DNA of 64,000 nucleotides from Pseudomonas sp. Irchel 3H7 (GTDB taxonomy: Bacteria; Pseudomonadota; Gammaproteobacteria; Pseudomonadales; Pseudomonadaceae): contig NZ_FYEA01000001.1 of the NCBI RefSeq assembly GCF_900187605.1, positions 248,001 through 312,000 of the forward strand. Direction: 5' to 3'. Shown here in pieces: positions 9,365 through 18,697 of this stretch. The translations under genes were made by a program, and so were the position numbers. Below the pieces are notes generated by a model. It saw nothing but the letters and a program-made list of their open reading frames with translations. It was not told the DNA's origin and searched no databases. Positions within the stretch are counted from its first letter, which is position 1; each line of letters begins with the position of its first letter.

Positions 9365-11141
9365 CCCGCAACTGCTCGATTACTACCAACGCGAACTGAC
9401 CTGGCTGCGGCATGCCGGCAGCCAATTTGCCGAACGATACCCGAAAGTCGCGCGGCGTCTGGAACTGTCCCCGGGCGAATGCCCCGATCCCCACGTTGAG
9501 CGTTTGCTGGAAGGTTTCGCCCTGCTCGCCGCCCGCCTGCAACGACGTCTGGATGACGACTACGCCGAGTTCAGCGATGCGCTGCTCGAGCAACTTTATC
9601 CGTTGGCGATGCGGCCGTTGCCGTCCTGCGCCATCGTGCAGTTCGAGCCAGACCCAGGCAAAGGCAAACTCGACGAGGGCTATCCCCTGCCCCGCGATAC
9701 GCCATTATTCGTCACCACCAGCAAGGGCGAGAGCATTCACTTTCGCACCTCGGCCGCCGTTCGGTTATGGCCGATCGAAGTCACCGAAGCGCTGTTGCTG
9801 GGCAGCGATGAAGCCCAGGCGTTGACCGGCGTGGCGCAATCGCGCTCGGCATTGCGTTTGAGTCTGCGCTGCCTGGGCGAGAGCCAGTGGGCTGATCTGG
9901 GCATTGAGCAATTGCGCATCCACCTGGCCGCTTCCCCGGTGGTCAATGCTTGCCTGTATGACCTGCTTGGCGCGCATGCGATGCAGGTATTGGCGGGATC
10001 GCCGGGCAGCGTTCCGACGGCGCTGAAAGGTTTGCCGAACATCGTCGGTTTCAGCGATGACGAAGCACTGTTGCCGGATGAAGACGGTGTCCATCCGGGC
10101 ATGCGCTTGCTGGCCGAGTATTTTGCTTTCCCGGATAAATTCCACTTTTTCGATCTGCCCTTGAGCGGTGTTTCCAGCGACAGTCAGGCCCTCTATCTGT
10201 ATATCGTTTTCGACCGTGTCCCTGCTAGCCGCCTGCACTTGCAGGCCAGTGATATCGCCTTGGGCTGCGCACCGGTAATCAACCTGTTCCCGCGGACTTC
10301 CGAGCCGCTGCGTCCCGACGGCACGCGCAGCGAGTATCGACTGATCGCCGACAGCCACCGCGAGAACAGTGTCGAAATCCACAGCATTCGCGGCATGCGC
10401 GCCAGTACTCGCACCGGTGTGCAGCGCCTGCCGGCGTATTACGGCAGCCAGCACAGCGGCGGCGACCAGCAGCGCTACTGGCATGCGCGACGGGTCAACG
10501 GCATGACGCCAAACCGGCTCGGCAGCGATTTATTGGTGAGCGTGGTCGACACCCGTTTTGAACCGCAAACCGATCTGCCTGATTACAGCCTTACCGCCGA
10601 GTTGCTCTGCACCAACCGTCATCTGGCGCAAACCCTGCCGGCCGGTACGCCGCTGGGTTTCGAGCGCCCCGGCCCGGTTGCCTGGGCCCGCCTGCGCAAT
10701 CCGCCGAGTGCACAAAGTCAGCCGCGGCTGGACGGTGATTCGCGCTGGCGCCTGGTGTCGCAACTGACCCTCAATCATCTGTCGCTGGTTGAAGGCCCGC
10801 AGGCGCTGGATGCACTGAAAGAGATTCTGCATCTGCACAACCTGCGCGATGAGGCCAGCGCCTTGAGGCAGATCGAAGGCCTGCTGCACCTCAGCTGCGA
10901 ACGGGTAATCGGCCATGTTGGCGCTGATGCCTGGCGCGGCTGGCGCAATGGTCTGGAAGTGCAGTTGCAGCTTGATCCGCAGCATTTTGTCGGCAGCAGC
11001 GCGGTGTTGTTTTCGGCGGTGCTGGCGCAGTTCTTTTCCCTGTACGCCACGGCCAACCGCTTTGTGCGCACCGTCCTGATGCAGTCCGACAAGGAGGTCA
11101 AGGCATGGCAACCCCAAGCCGGCATGCCCCTGTCGCTCTGA
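9348..11141 (+). CDS. tssF: T6SS baseplate protein TssF
   Basis: Main wedge protein of the T6SS baseplate (VasA family), 597 residues. The N-terminus has the diagnostic LLDYYQRELTWLRHAGSQFA block (residues 8-27) and a LEGFALLAARLQ helix. The start at 9348 follows a GGAGG-like RBS inside tssE. An upstream in-frame ATG at 9309 lies wholly within tssE and is unlikely. It overlaps tssG by 37 bp, so tssE, tssF and tssG are translationally linked. Confidence 0.94.
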   Translation: MSDSIDPQLLDYYQRELTWLRHAGSQFAERYPKVARRLELSPGECPDPHVERLLEGFALLAARLQRRLDDDYAEFSDALLEQLYPLAMRPLPSCAIVQFEPDPGKGKLDEGYPLPRDTPLFVTTSKGESIHFRTSAAVRLWPIEVTEALLLGSDEAQALTGVAQSRSALRLSLRCLGESQWADLGIEQLRIHLAASPVVNACLYDLLGAHAMQVLAGSPGSVPTALKGLPNIVGFSDDEALLPDEDGVHPGMRLLAEYFAFPDKFHFFDLPLSGVSSDSQALYLYIVFDRVPASRLHLQASDIALGCAPVINLFPRTSEPLRPDGTRSEYRLIADSHRENSVEIHSIRGMRASTRTGVQRLPAYYGSQHSGGDQQRYWHARRVNGMTPNRLGSDLLVSVVDTRFEPQTDLPDYSLTAELLCTNRHLAQTLPAGTPLGFERPGPVAWARLRNPPSAQSQPRLDGDSRWRLVSQLTLNHLSLVEGPQALDALKEILHLHNLRDEASALRQIEGLLHLSCERVIGHVGADAWRGWRNGLEVQLQLDPQHFVGSSAVLFSAVLAQFFSLYATANRFVRTVLMQSDKEVKAWQPQAGMPLSL

Positions 11142-12130
11142 CCCTGAGCCAGCGCCTGCGCCGTGAGCCGCAGGCCTTCGAATGGTTGCAGGCGTTGCTG
11201 TTGCTCGAACGCGAGCAGCCGCAGGCCGACCCACTCGGCAGCGGCACCTCGCCGCAGACCGAAGCGCTGAAACTGCGCGGACCACTGACGCCGGCTTTTG
11301 CCGCCAGCCAGATTGAAGCCCTGCACGAAGCGCCTGGCGAACCGCTGACACTCGACACACCGATATTCGGACTCGGCGGCCCGGATGGCCCTCTCCCCTA
11401 CGCCTATCAGGATTGGCTGCAACAACGGGCGCGGGCCAAAGATCATGCACCGGCCGCGTTTCTCGATCTGTTCCAGCATCGCTTGCTCAGCCTGCTGTAC
11501 AAAGTGATGCGCAAACACCGGGTGGCGCTAGGCTTTGTCACGCCGGGGGCGTCGCCGGTACAGGCGCAATTGCGCGCGCTGACCGGTTTGCTGCCCAAGG
11601 CGTTGCAGGAGCGCCAGGCTGCTCCCGACTGCGCCGTTCTTGCCTGTACGGCGTTGTTTGCCGATGGCCGTCGCTCACTGGCGGGATTTGCCGCGATCGT
11701 GCGCGAGCAGTTTGCCGTGCCGGTCGAGTTGAGCGCCTACGAAGGTGCCTGGCGGCAGATCCCGTCCGCCAGCCGCAGCGTGATCAAACCCGGCGGACGC
11801 AACCTGCAACTGGGCCGCAGCGCCGTGGCCGGCACGCGGGTCTGGGATGAGCACGCCGGCATTCGCCTGACCCTCGGACCATTGCCGTCGACGCAAGCGG
11901 CGCGCTTTCTGCCGGATGGCGAAGCACACCCGGCACTGGCCAGTCTCGCGGCACTGTATTTCGGCCCGGATCTGGACATCAAACTGGTGCTGCGGGTACG
12001 CGGTGCCGGGCCGCTGAAACTCGCTCGCCAGACTCCGGCACTGTTGAGCTGGAACGGTGGGTTGCAGCGTCAGGCCAGCCTCGGCGTGCAAACCATCGAA
12101 ACCCGACTGCGTCAGCTGGAGATTACCTGA
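11105..12130 (+). CDS. tssG: T6SS baseplate protein TssG
   Basis: Wedge protein that pairs with two TssF copies (VasB family), 341 residues. Visible family features are the N-terminal FEWLQALLLLERE helix, GLGGPDGPLPYAYQDWL (about residues 83-99) and FLDLFQHRLLSLLYK. A strong AAGGAGG RBS lies within the end of tssF, seven bases before the ATG. The stop lies two bases before the clpV start. Confidence 0.93.
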   Translation: MATPSRHAPVALTLSQRLRREPQAFEWLQALLLLEREQPQADPLGSGTSPQTEALKLRGPLTPAFAASQIEALHEAPGEPLTLDTPIFGLGGPDGPLPYAYQDWLQQRARAKDHAPAAFLDLFQHRLLSLLYKVMRKHRVALGFVTPGASPVQAQLRALTGLLPKALQERQAAPDCAVLACTALFADGRRSLAGFAAIVREQFAVPVELSAYEGAWRQIPSASRSVIKPGGRNLQLGRSAVAGTRVWDEHAGIRLTLGPLPSTQAARFLPDGEAHPALASLAALYFGPDLDIKLVLRVRGAGPLKLARQTPALLSWNGGLQRQASLGVQTIETRLRQLEIT

Positions 12131-12132
12131 AC

Positions 12133-14673
12133 ATGGAACTGGCCAGCCTGATCGGACGCCTCAACCCGGACAACCGTCGCGCCCTCGAACGCGCCGCGCA
12201 GCGCTGCTTGCAGCGCGGGCATCACTTTGTCGAAATCGAACACCTGTTGCTGGAACTGCTCGATATCGAGGGTGGCGACTTGGCTTTTCTGCTACCGCGT
12301 TTCGGCCTCGAACGTGATGCGCTGACGGCCGAGATCAACAAGGCGCTGGACCTGTTCAAGGCAGGCAGTACGCGCACACCGGCACTGTCGTCGCACACCC
12401 TCGGCTTGCTCGAAGATGCGGTGGTGCAGGCCAGTGTGCTGGGACTCGACAGCATTCGTTCCGGCTTGCTGTTGTTGGCGTTGGTTGATCGCGATGAGCG
12501 CCGCAGTCTGCTGCTCAACAGTGCCTCGTCGTTGCTGCGGATTCCCAAAGAAGCGCTGCGCGCGAATCTGCTGGAGTGGACGGAAAACTCTCGTGAACAT
12601 GTCGGTGCGCGTAAGGGTTCATCGGCCAATCCTGCACCGCGCCAGGACTCGCTACTCGATCAATACACTCAGGATCTGACGGCCGACGCTCATGCCGGGC
12701 GCATTGATCCGATCGTGGGTCGCGACGGTGAGATTCGCCAGTGCATCGATATCCTGCTGCGGCGCCGACAAAACAACCCGATTCTGGTGGGTGCACCGGG
12801 CGTGGGTAAAACCGCCGTGGTCGAAGGCCTGGCCCTGCGTATCGCCGCCGGTGATGTACCGCCATCGTTGCAAGAGGTCAGTCTGCGCGTGCTTGACCTC
12901 GGTCTGCTGCAGGCCGGTGCCGGGGTCAAAGGTGAATTCGAACAGCGTTTGAAAGGCGTGATCGACGCGGTGCGCAATGCTGACAAGCCAATCATTCTGT
13001 TTATCGACGAAGCCCACACCCTGATCGGTGCTGGCGGCGCCGAGGGCGGCAGCGATGCGGCCAACCTGCTGAAACCGGCGCTGGCGCGGGGCGAACTGCG
13101 TACCCTCGCCGCCACGACATGGATGGAATACAAAAAATACTTCGAGAAAGACCCGGCCCTCGCCCGTCGCTTTCAACTGGTGCAGGTCGAAGAGCCGGAT
13201 GAAATCACAGCAGTGGAAATGCTCCGAGGCGTGGCCGCCAAACTCGAACAGCATCATGGCGTGCAGGTACTCGACGCGGCGATTCATGAAGCGGTGAAAC
13301 TTTCGCATCGTTACATTTCCGGCCGCCAGTTACCGGACAAAGCCATCAGTGTGCTCGACACGGCATGCGCCCGGGTCGCGCTCGGCCAGCACGACGTGCC
13401 GCCGCCGCTGGAGAGCCTGCGTCATCGGCAAAACAGCCTCAAGGATGAAGTCGAGCGCCTGCGTCGCGAACAGGCCACAGGGCTGGATCACCGTGAGCGC
13501 ATCACCCTGCTGGAAACTGAATCCAGCGTAAATGTGCAGGCCATCCGCGAACTGGAAACCCGCTGGGGCGAGGAACGCGTCGCGGTGCGCGAGCTGCTCG
13601 ATACCCGTCGTGAGTTGCTGGCCTTGAGCGAGCGCGCCGACAGCGACAAACCCGATGAAGCCACCGACAGTCGCATTGATCATCTCGCGGCTGAATTACT
13701 GCGCCTTGAGGCCGGACTGGACGCCATCCGCCAGGACGATCCGCTGGTGCCCGAACAGGTCGACACTAAAACCGTCGCTGCGGTAATCGCCGGCTGGACC
13801 GGCATCCCCGTCGGCAAAATGCTCGCCGACGAAGCCCACGCCGTGCGCACCCTCGGCACGCGCATGGGACAACGCGTGATGGGCCAAAGCACCGCGCTCA
13901 ATACCATCGCCCAACGTTTGCAGGCCTACCGCGCCGGACTCACCGACCCACAAAAACCGGTGGGTGTGTTCCTCCTCGTCGGCCCTACCGGTGTCGGCAA
14001 AACCGAAACCGCTTATGCATTGGCCGATGCGTTGTATGGCGGCGAACGCAACCTGATCAGCATCAATCTTTCGGAATATCAGGAAGCTCACACCGTCAGC
14101 CAGCTCAAGGGCGCCCCACCCGGCTATGTCGGTTATGGCAGCGGCGGCGTGCTGACCGAGGCGGTGCGGCGCAAACCGTATTCGGTGGTGTTGCTGGATG
14201 AGATCGAAAAGGCGCATCCGGATGTGCTGGAGGCGTTTTACAACGTGTTCGATAAAGGCTTGATGGAGGACGGCACCGGGTTGGTGGTGGACTTCAAGAA
14301 CACCGTGATGTTGGCCACCAGCAACGTCGGCGCTGAGCTGCTGCTCGACACACCCGTCGCGCAACTCGGTTCTGACGCCTTCAACGAAGCCCTGCATAAA
14401 GTCCTCCTGCAAGCCTTCCGCCCGGCATTTCTGGCGCGCATGACCGTGGTTGCGTATCGGCCGCTGGATGAGGCGACGCTGGAGGGGATTGTGTTGGCCA
14501 AGCTTGAGAAGTTGCGTGGCCGCTACAAGGCAGCGACCGGCAAACAATTCGAGTTTGATTCGGGAATTGTCAAAGCGGTGCTCGCCAAGTGCAGCGCGGC
14601 CGGTGCGCGGGATGTCGAGAATGTGTTGATGACGCAAGTGACGGGGAAGTTGGCGGAGTGGGTGTTGGAATAG
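12133..14673 (+). CDS. tssH: T6SS sheath-recycling ATPase TssH/ClpV
   Basis: AAA+ unfoldase of the ClpB/Hsp100 family that disassembles contracted sheaths. The 846-residue protein has an N-terminal Clp_N domain (about 1-150), a first AAA module with GAPGVGKT (about 220-227) and ILFIDEAHTL, a middle coiled coil (about 420-530), and a second AAA module with GPTGVGKTE (about 617-625) and VVLLDEIEKAHP. It is the last core gene of the operon, followed by 111 bp and then the cargo genes. Confidence 0.95.
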   Translation: MELASLIGRLNPDNRRALERAAQRCLQRGHHFVEIEHLLLELLDIEGGDLAFLLPRFGLERDALTAEINKALDLFKAGSTRTPALSSHTLGLLEDAVVQASVLGLDSIRSGLLLLALVDRDERRSLLLNSASSLLRIPKEALRANLLEWTENSREHVGARKGSSANPAPRQDSLLDQYTQDLTADAHAGRIDPIVGRDGEIRQCIDILLRRRQNNPILVGAPGVGKTAVVEGLALRIAAGDVPPSLQEVSLRVLDLGLLQAGAGVKGEFEQRLKGVIDAVRNADKPIILFIDEAHTLIGAGGAEGGSDAANLLKPALARGELRTLAATTWMEYKKYFEKDPALARRFQLVQVEEPDEITAVEMLRGVAAKLEQHHGVQVLDAAIHEAVKLSHRYISGRQLPDKAISVLDTACARVALGQHDVPPPLESLRHRQNSLKDEVERLRREQATGLDHRERITLLETESSVNVQAIRELETRWGEERVAVRELLDTRRELLALSERADSDKPDEATDSRIDHLAAELLRLEAGLDAIRQDDPLVPEQVDTKTVAAVIAGWTGIPVGKMLADEAHAVRTLGTRMGQRVMGQSTALNTIAQRLQAYRAGLTDPQKPVGVFLLVGPTGVGKTETAYALADALYGGERNLISINLSEYQEAHTVSQLKGAPPGYVGYGSGGVLTEAVRRKPYSVVLLDEIEKAHPDVLEAFYNVFDKGLMEDGTGLVVDFKNTVMLATSNVGAELLLDTPVAQLGSDAFNEALHKVLLQAFRPAFLARMTVVAYRPLDEATLEGIVLAKLEKLRGRYKAATGKQFEFDSGIVKAVLAKCSAAGARDVENVLMTQVTGKLAEWVLE

Positions 14674-14784
14674 CTTGACGTGATAGGGAGACACCAATCT
14701 CAGTAGTTGCGTGCTAACAGCGGTTCATTCTCAGCGATGCTCCCGTCCAGACGGGCCTTTCAACCATCCAGCGGCAGATAAAAA

Positions 14785-15468
14785 ATGTCCAAATACCTAT
14801 CGCAAGTCCTCCTGTCTTTCCTTTCAGGACACGGTGACGACACCATCAATAACGGGACGAACTCCATAATCGCCAAAGGAAATACAACCGGGGTCACATC
14901 GCACTCGTTCATTGCCAATACAACATCCCCTCAAACCGTCGCACAGACAGCGTCCGGAACGATGGGGCCATGGCGTCTCTACGTGCGTGGACATGGCAGT
15001 CATTCCAAGCAAACGCTGGGATCATTCTCCGTTGATCAGGTTGCCTGGTATCTCAGTGAGTGTGGGCTCGGCACCAACTTGCCAGACGTCATTTCGGTGA
15101 CTTCGTGCAAATTGGCACTCGGCACAGATCAATCCACCACCGAAAAAGTTTTTCAGCCCTCTTATGACAGCTTCGTCGGCAGGCTACATAAGCTGCTTGG
15201 AAACAAGTACAACCTGTACACCACCATGCACGGCAGAACAATGAACAATAGTGTCGTTAAAAATGCAGGCGCCCATACAGGTCGAAAAACAACCCGCACG
15301 CCAGGGGGCAAACATCTTCATCAACAGTCATTCGCAAAAGTTACTTACTACTGGGATAGCAGCAAAAACCAGCAGGTGAAATTTTCCTATAACGAAATGG
15401 AGATTGACGCCGAAGTCAGCGAAGCAATGGATATTGACTGGACTCCCGACATGATGGACATCGGGTAA
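14785..15468 (+). CDS. Candidate T6SS effector with C80/CPD-like cysteine protease domain
   Basis: 227 residues of uncertain family. The segment 64-112 (WRLYVRGHGS ... LGSFSVDQVAWYL ... VISVTSCKLALG) has the layout of the clan CD peptidase C80 (MARTX/toxin CPD) core: a His in a hydrophobic-GHG strand (H70), a Leu-Gly-x-(Y/F)-Ser/Asp helix, and a hydrophobic-x-x-C strand (C108), followed by a SFVGRLHKLLG helix. H70/C108 would be the dyad. The C-terminal 60 residues are acidic and unassigned. No signal peptide is seen. The gene is clearly AT-richer than the tss genes and sits between clpV and vgrG, a usual cargo position. Function is inferred; a caspase-like fold of another type is possible. 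Confidence 0.5.
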   Translation: MSKYLSQVLLSFLSGHGDDTINNGTNSIIAKGNTTGVTSHSFIANTTSPQTVAQTASGTMGPWRLYVRGHGSHSKQTLGSFSVDQVAWYLSECGLGTNLPDVISVTSCKLALGTDQSTTEKVFQPSYDSFVGRLHKLLGNKYNLYTTMHGRTMNNSVVKNAGAHTGRKTTRTPGGKHLHQQSFAKVTYYWDSSKNQQVKFSYNEMEIDAEVSEAMDIDWTPDMMDIG

Positions 15469-15540
15469 GCGCTGACAACGTCTACCCATAAATAAATAAA
15501 CAAGCAGTCCCTCCCATCCCCAACCGAGAAGCGGTGCATC

Positions 15541-16611
15541 ATGTGCAACTTCAAAAAGATAATTACGATCGAAAGCATTATTGATGAGTTTCGGCTAACC
15601 ATCGACCCCCATCAAAGCAAACCGCTGGAGTACACCATTTACTCTGCACCTGCTCGTTTCGATGATTCCACTCCGCTGAATTTCGCTGAGAACCAAACCT
15701 GTTTCTATCGGGCGATGACCGCCGAAGAGTTCGAGGCGTTCCGGTTCGGCACCGTGTTATCCGCCGCTGGCCATCAGGGATTCGCATCATTCCGCAACTA
15801 CAGCAAAGCCTACCTCAACAAAATGTTCGGGCGTAGTAACTATGCGGTACTCGTCGAAGTTTATGCTCCCCAATGGATCAATGAGCTTCACACTCACGGG
15901 TGGTCAACCGGAAAGGCGGAAAGCGGCGACATGTCTTGGGGTATTGGCCAGACTCAATCCAATGGTTGGACCAACAAGGGAACAATCAAGGCTTCCAACA
16001 AAAACCTCGCACGCTCCCCTCTAAGCATATTTCAGACCACTCGTCGTACATTCAAAGTCGTCAATCTCATCATCAAAGCCAAAACCAAGAAAAATGAAGC
16101 CCTTAACGCGCCTTCCGACGCACCATGGTTCGGGATATTCAGCACGATAGACACTGACCTGATTTCACCCAAGGACATCGAGTTACTCAAGAAAAGCAAC
16201 GGTTTTTCATCAGATCTTCCGCGACTACCAATCAGTGAATCTCGTGATGAAAATGGAATACCCACAGATGGCAACTGTTTGTTCCATACGCTCTCAAGAT
16301 GTCTTCAGCAAAGGGGGATGCATGGAATATCACACGAGGACCTCAGAAACTACGTTTGCTTGTACATGGATAACAACCCGGCCTTCTGTGAAACCTGGGG
16401 CATCACGGTGGCGTACATTACAAACATGCGACTATCCGGAACTTGGGGTGGAGGTATAGAAATAGCGATCATTGCGCAAATATATAATGTAAAAATCAAC
16501 GTCATGATCCCCAATCAGGGATTTACTTCAATGATTGCGTTCAATGCAACGACTGAAACAGCGCCCATTCAAATTGAATACAGAAACGGCAATCACTACA
16601 CCACGCCGTGA
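15541..16611 (+). CDS. Candidate T6SS effector with C-terminal OTU-like deubiquitinase domain
   Basis: 356 residues. The C-terminal third reads as an OTU cysteine protease: PTDGNCLFHTL (residues 241-251) with D243 and nucleophile C246, the WGGGIEIAIIAQIYNVKINV block (302-321) matching the OTU WGG-x-x-E helix-strand, and GNHYTTP with the candidate catalytic His at 352. The N-terminal part (about 53-180) opens with FYRAMTAEEFEAFRFG and contains ESGDMSWGIG; it resembles toxin domains of ADP-ribosyltransferase type, but this is weak. OTU enzymes cleave ubiquitin chains, a eukaryotic target. It lies 72 bp after the C80-like gene and 64 bp before vgrG, with the same AT-richer composition. No immunity-like gene is adjacent. 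Confidence 0.65.
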   Translation: MCNFKKIITIESIIDEFRLTIDPHQSKPLEYTIYSAPARFDDSTPLNFAENQTCFYRAMTAEEFEAFRFGTVLSAAGHQGFASFRNYSKAYLNKMFGRSNYAVLVEVYAPQWINELHTHGWSTGKAESGDMSWGIGQTQSNGWTNKGTIKASNKNLARSPLSIFQTTRRTFKVVNLIIKAKTKKNEALNAPSDAPWFGIFSTIDTDLISPKDIELLKKSNGFSSDLPRLPISESRDENGIPTDGNCLFHTLSRCLQQRGMHGISHEDLRNYVCLYMDNNPAFCETWGITVAYITNMRLSGTWGGGIEIAIIAQIYNVKINVMIPNQGFTSMIAFNATTETAPIQIEYRNGNHYTTP

Positions 16612-16675
16612 GTGCTGCCAGCGGAAAAAATCGTCACCGTCCTCCATGAACTGAAAGCTCACCAAAGGCCAATTC

Positions 16676-18685
16676 ATGCCTCGCGCCACCGACAGCAGCA
16701 CTACGATTTCACTCACCGCCACTTCGCTGTCGGCGCTGTTCCCTGAGTCGTTTTCAGGCGACGAAGCCCTGAACATATTGGGCTCACAAACCCTCAACGG
16801 TCTCAACGACGGCACTTCTCTTACGCTGACCAGCGCTATCGCTACCCACGTCACCACCACTCTGCACAACGATGCGCAGATGCGCGAGTTCGACGCACTG
16901 GTAGCCGAGATCCGCCAACTGCCCGCCGATGCCACAGCCGAGCGCTATAAGATCCTGCTCAGACCGTGGCTGTGGTGGCTGACCCTCGCGAGCAACAACC
17001 GCGTGTTTCAGAACCTCGCCACGTCGGACATCGTCACGACGATTTTCAAGGCCCATGGCTTCACCGATTTCAAACTCTCGCTGACCGGCAGCTACACGCC
17101 CCGTGAATACTGCGTGCAGTACGGCGAAAGCGATTTCGCTTTTGTTTCGCGGCTACTGGAAGAGGAAGGCATCTTCTGGTTCTTCACCCATGACGAAGGC
17201 AAGCACACGCTGGTGCTCGGCGACAGCAACGATGCCTTCGTGCAAATCCCCAACGGGCCGAAGGTCAAGTATTTTGGGCAAGGTCTGGGGGAGCGTGAGT
17301 TGCACGGCATTCGCTCCGGGCAGGTGTGCCTGCAAGCTGTGTCCGGGGTGTACCGGGCGACGGATTACGAATTCACCACGCCAACCACTTCGCTCTACGG
17401 CCAGGCCGAAGCCGTGGCCGGGCCGCTTTCGATCTACGAGCACCCGGGCGGCTACAACGCCAAGGCGCGCGGTGATGCGCTGACCAAGCAACGGGTTGAC
17501 GGCTTGCGCAGCGAGGAGAAACGTTTTGTCGGCGAAAGCGACTGCCGTTGGCTGATTCCGGGGCACTGGTTCACCCTCGAAGGGCACGACGATGCCAGTC
17601 TGAACGTCGATTGGGTCGTCACGCGGGTCACCCATGACGCCAGCCACGACAGTTATCGCAACCGCTTCGAAGCCATCCCCAAAGCCACGCCGTTTCGTCC
17701 GCAACGTGTGACGCCAAAACCGCGCATGCATCCGCAGACTGCAATCGTCGTCGGTAAATCCGGTGAGGAAATCTGGACCGACGAATACGGCCGGATCAAG
17801 TTGCAGTTCCCCTGGGATCGCGACGGCAAGAATGACGAAACCAGTTCCTGCTGGGTCCGCGTGGTGTTGCCGTGGAGTGGCAAGGGTTTTGGCATGCAGT
17901 TCATTCCGCGCATCGGTCAGGAAGTCATCGTCACGTTTATCGACGGTGATCCGGACCGGCCACTGGTCACCGGTTGCGTTTATAACGGCGACAACGCCCT
18001 GCCCTATGCCCTCCCGGCCAATCAGACGCAATCGGGAATCAAAACCCAGTCATCCAAGGGTGGCGGCGGTTTCAACGAGCTGCGCTTCGAAGACAAAAAG
18101 GACGCTGAAGAAGTGTTCTTGCAGGCGCAGAAGGATTTCAACATTAACGTCCTCAATGACACCACTGCCACCGTCGGCCACGACGAAACCCTCACCGTGC
18201 AGAACGCGCGCACCCGCACAGTGAAGGACGGCGACGAGACGGTGACGCTGGAAAAAGGCAAACGCAGCGTCACGATTCAGACCGGCAGCGACAGCCTCGA
18301 TGTAAAGGACAGCCGCACGGTGAAGGTCGGCGCTGATCAGAACCACAGCACCGGCGGCAACTACACCGACAAGGTCAGCGGTGATTACAGCCTGACCGTG
18401 GATGGCAACCTGACGATTAAAGTCAGCGGCACCCTGACCCTGCAAAGTGGCGGCAGCTTCACGATCAAGAGCGGCGCCGATCTGGCAACCTCGGCCAGCA
18501 CCTCGATCACGCACAAGGCCGGCACTGCCTTGACCAATCAGGCCGGTACTTCACTGGACAACAAGGCCGGGACGACGTTGACCAACGACGCCGGGATCAG
18601 TCTGACCAACAAGGGCGCAGCCTCACAGACCGTGGACGGCGGTGGCATGCTGACCATCAAGGGCGGTCTGGTGCAGGTCAACTGA
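16676..18685 (+). CDS. vgrG: T6SS spike protein VgrG
   Basis: Trimeric spike that caps the Hcp tube and carries effectors. The 669-residue protein has the gp27-like part with the REYCVQYGESDFAFVSRLLEEEG block (about residues 142-164), then the gp5-like OB fold (DEYGRIKLQFPWDRDG near 376), and a C-terminal beta-helix of short repeats rich in TLTNQAG/SLDNKAG units (about 500-669). It ends cleanly after the beta-helix with no effector extension. A purine-rich AAAGG lies upstream. The adjacent genes are the likely cargo. Confidence 0.94.
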   Translation: MPRATDSSTTISLTATSLSALFPESFSGDEALNILGSQTLNGLNDGTSLTLTSAIATHVTTTLHNDAQMREFDALVAEIRQLPADATAERYKILLRPWLWWLTLASNNRVFQNLATSDIVTTIFKAHGFTDFKLSLTGSYTPREYCVQYGESDFAFVSRLLEEEGIFWFFTHDEGKHTLVLGDSNDAFVQIPNGPKVKYFGQGLGERELHGIRSGQVCLQAVSGVYRATDYEFTTPTTSLYGQAEAVAGPLSIYEHPGGYNAKARGDALTKQRVDGLRSEEKRFVGESDCRWLIPGHWFTLEGHDDASLNVDWVVTRVTHDASHDSYRNRFEAIPKATPFRPQRVTPKPRMHPQTAIVVGKSGEEIWTDEYGRIKLQFPWDRDGKNDETSSCWVRVVLPWSGKGFGMQFIPRIGQEVIVTFIDGDPDRPLVTGCVYNGDNALPYALPANQTQSGIKTQSSKGGGGFNELRFEDKKDAEEVFLQAQKDFNINVLNDTTATVGHDETLTVQNARTRTVKDGDETVTLEKGKRSVTIQTGSDSLDVKDSRTVKVGADQNHSTGGNYTDKVSGDYSLTVDGNLTIKVSGTLTLQSGGSFTIKSGADLATSASTSITHKAGTALTNQAGTSLDNKAGTTLTNDAGISLTNKGAASQTVDGGGMLTIKGGLVQVN

Positions 18686-18697
18686 CAAGGAGAAACC

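Noticed and set aside
18500..18685. Repetitive TLTNQAG/SLDNKAG DNA at the vgrG 3' end considered as a separate repeat
   Set aside because: It is the normal beta-helix coding repeat of VgrG.
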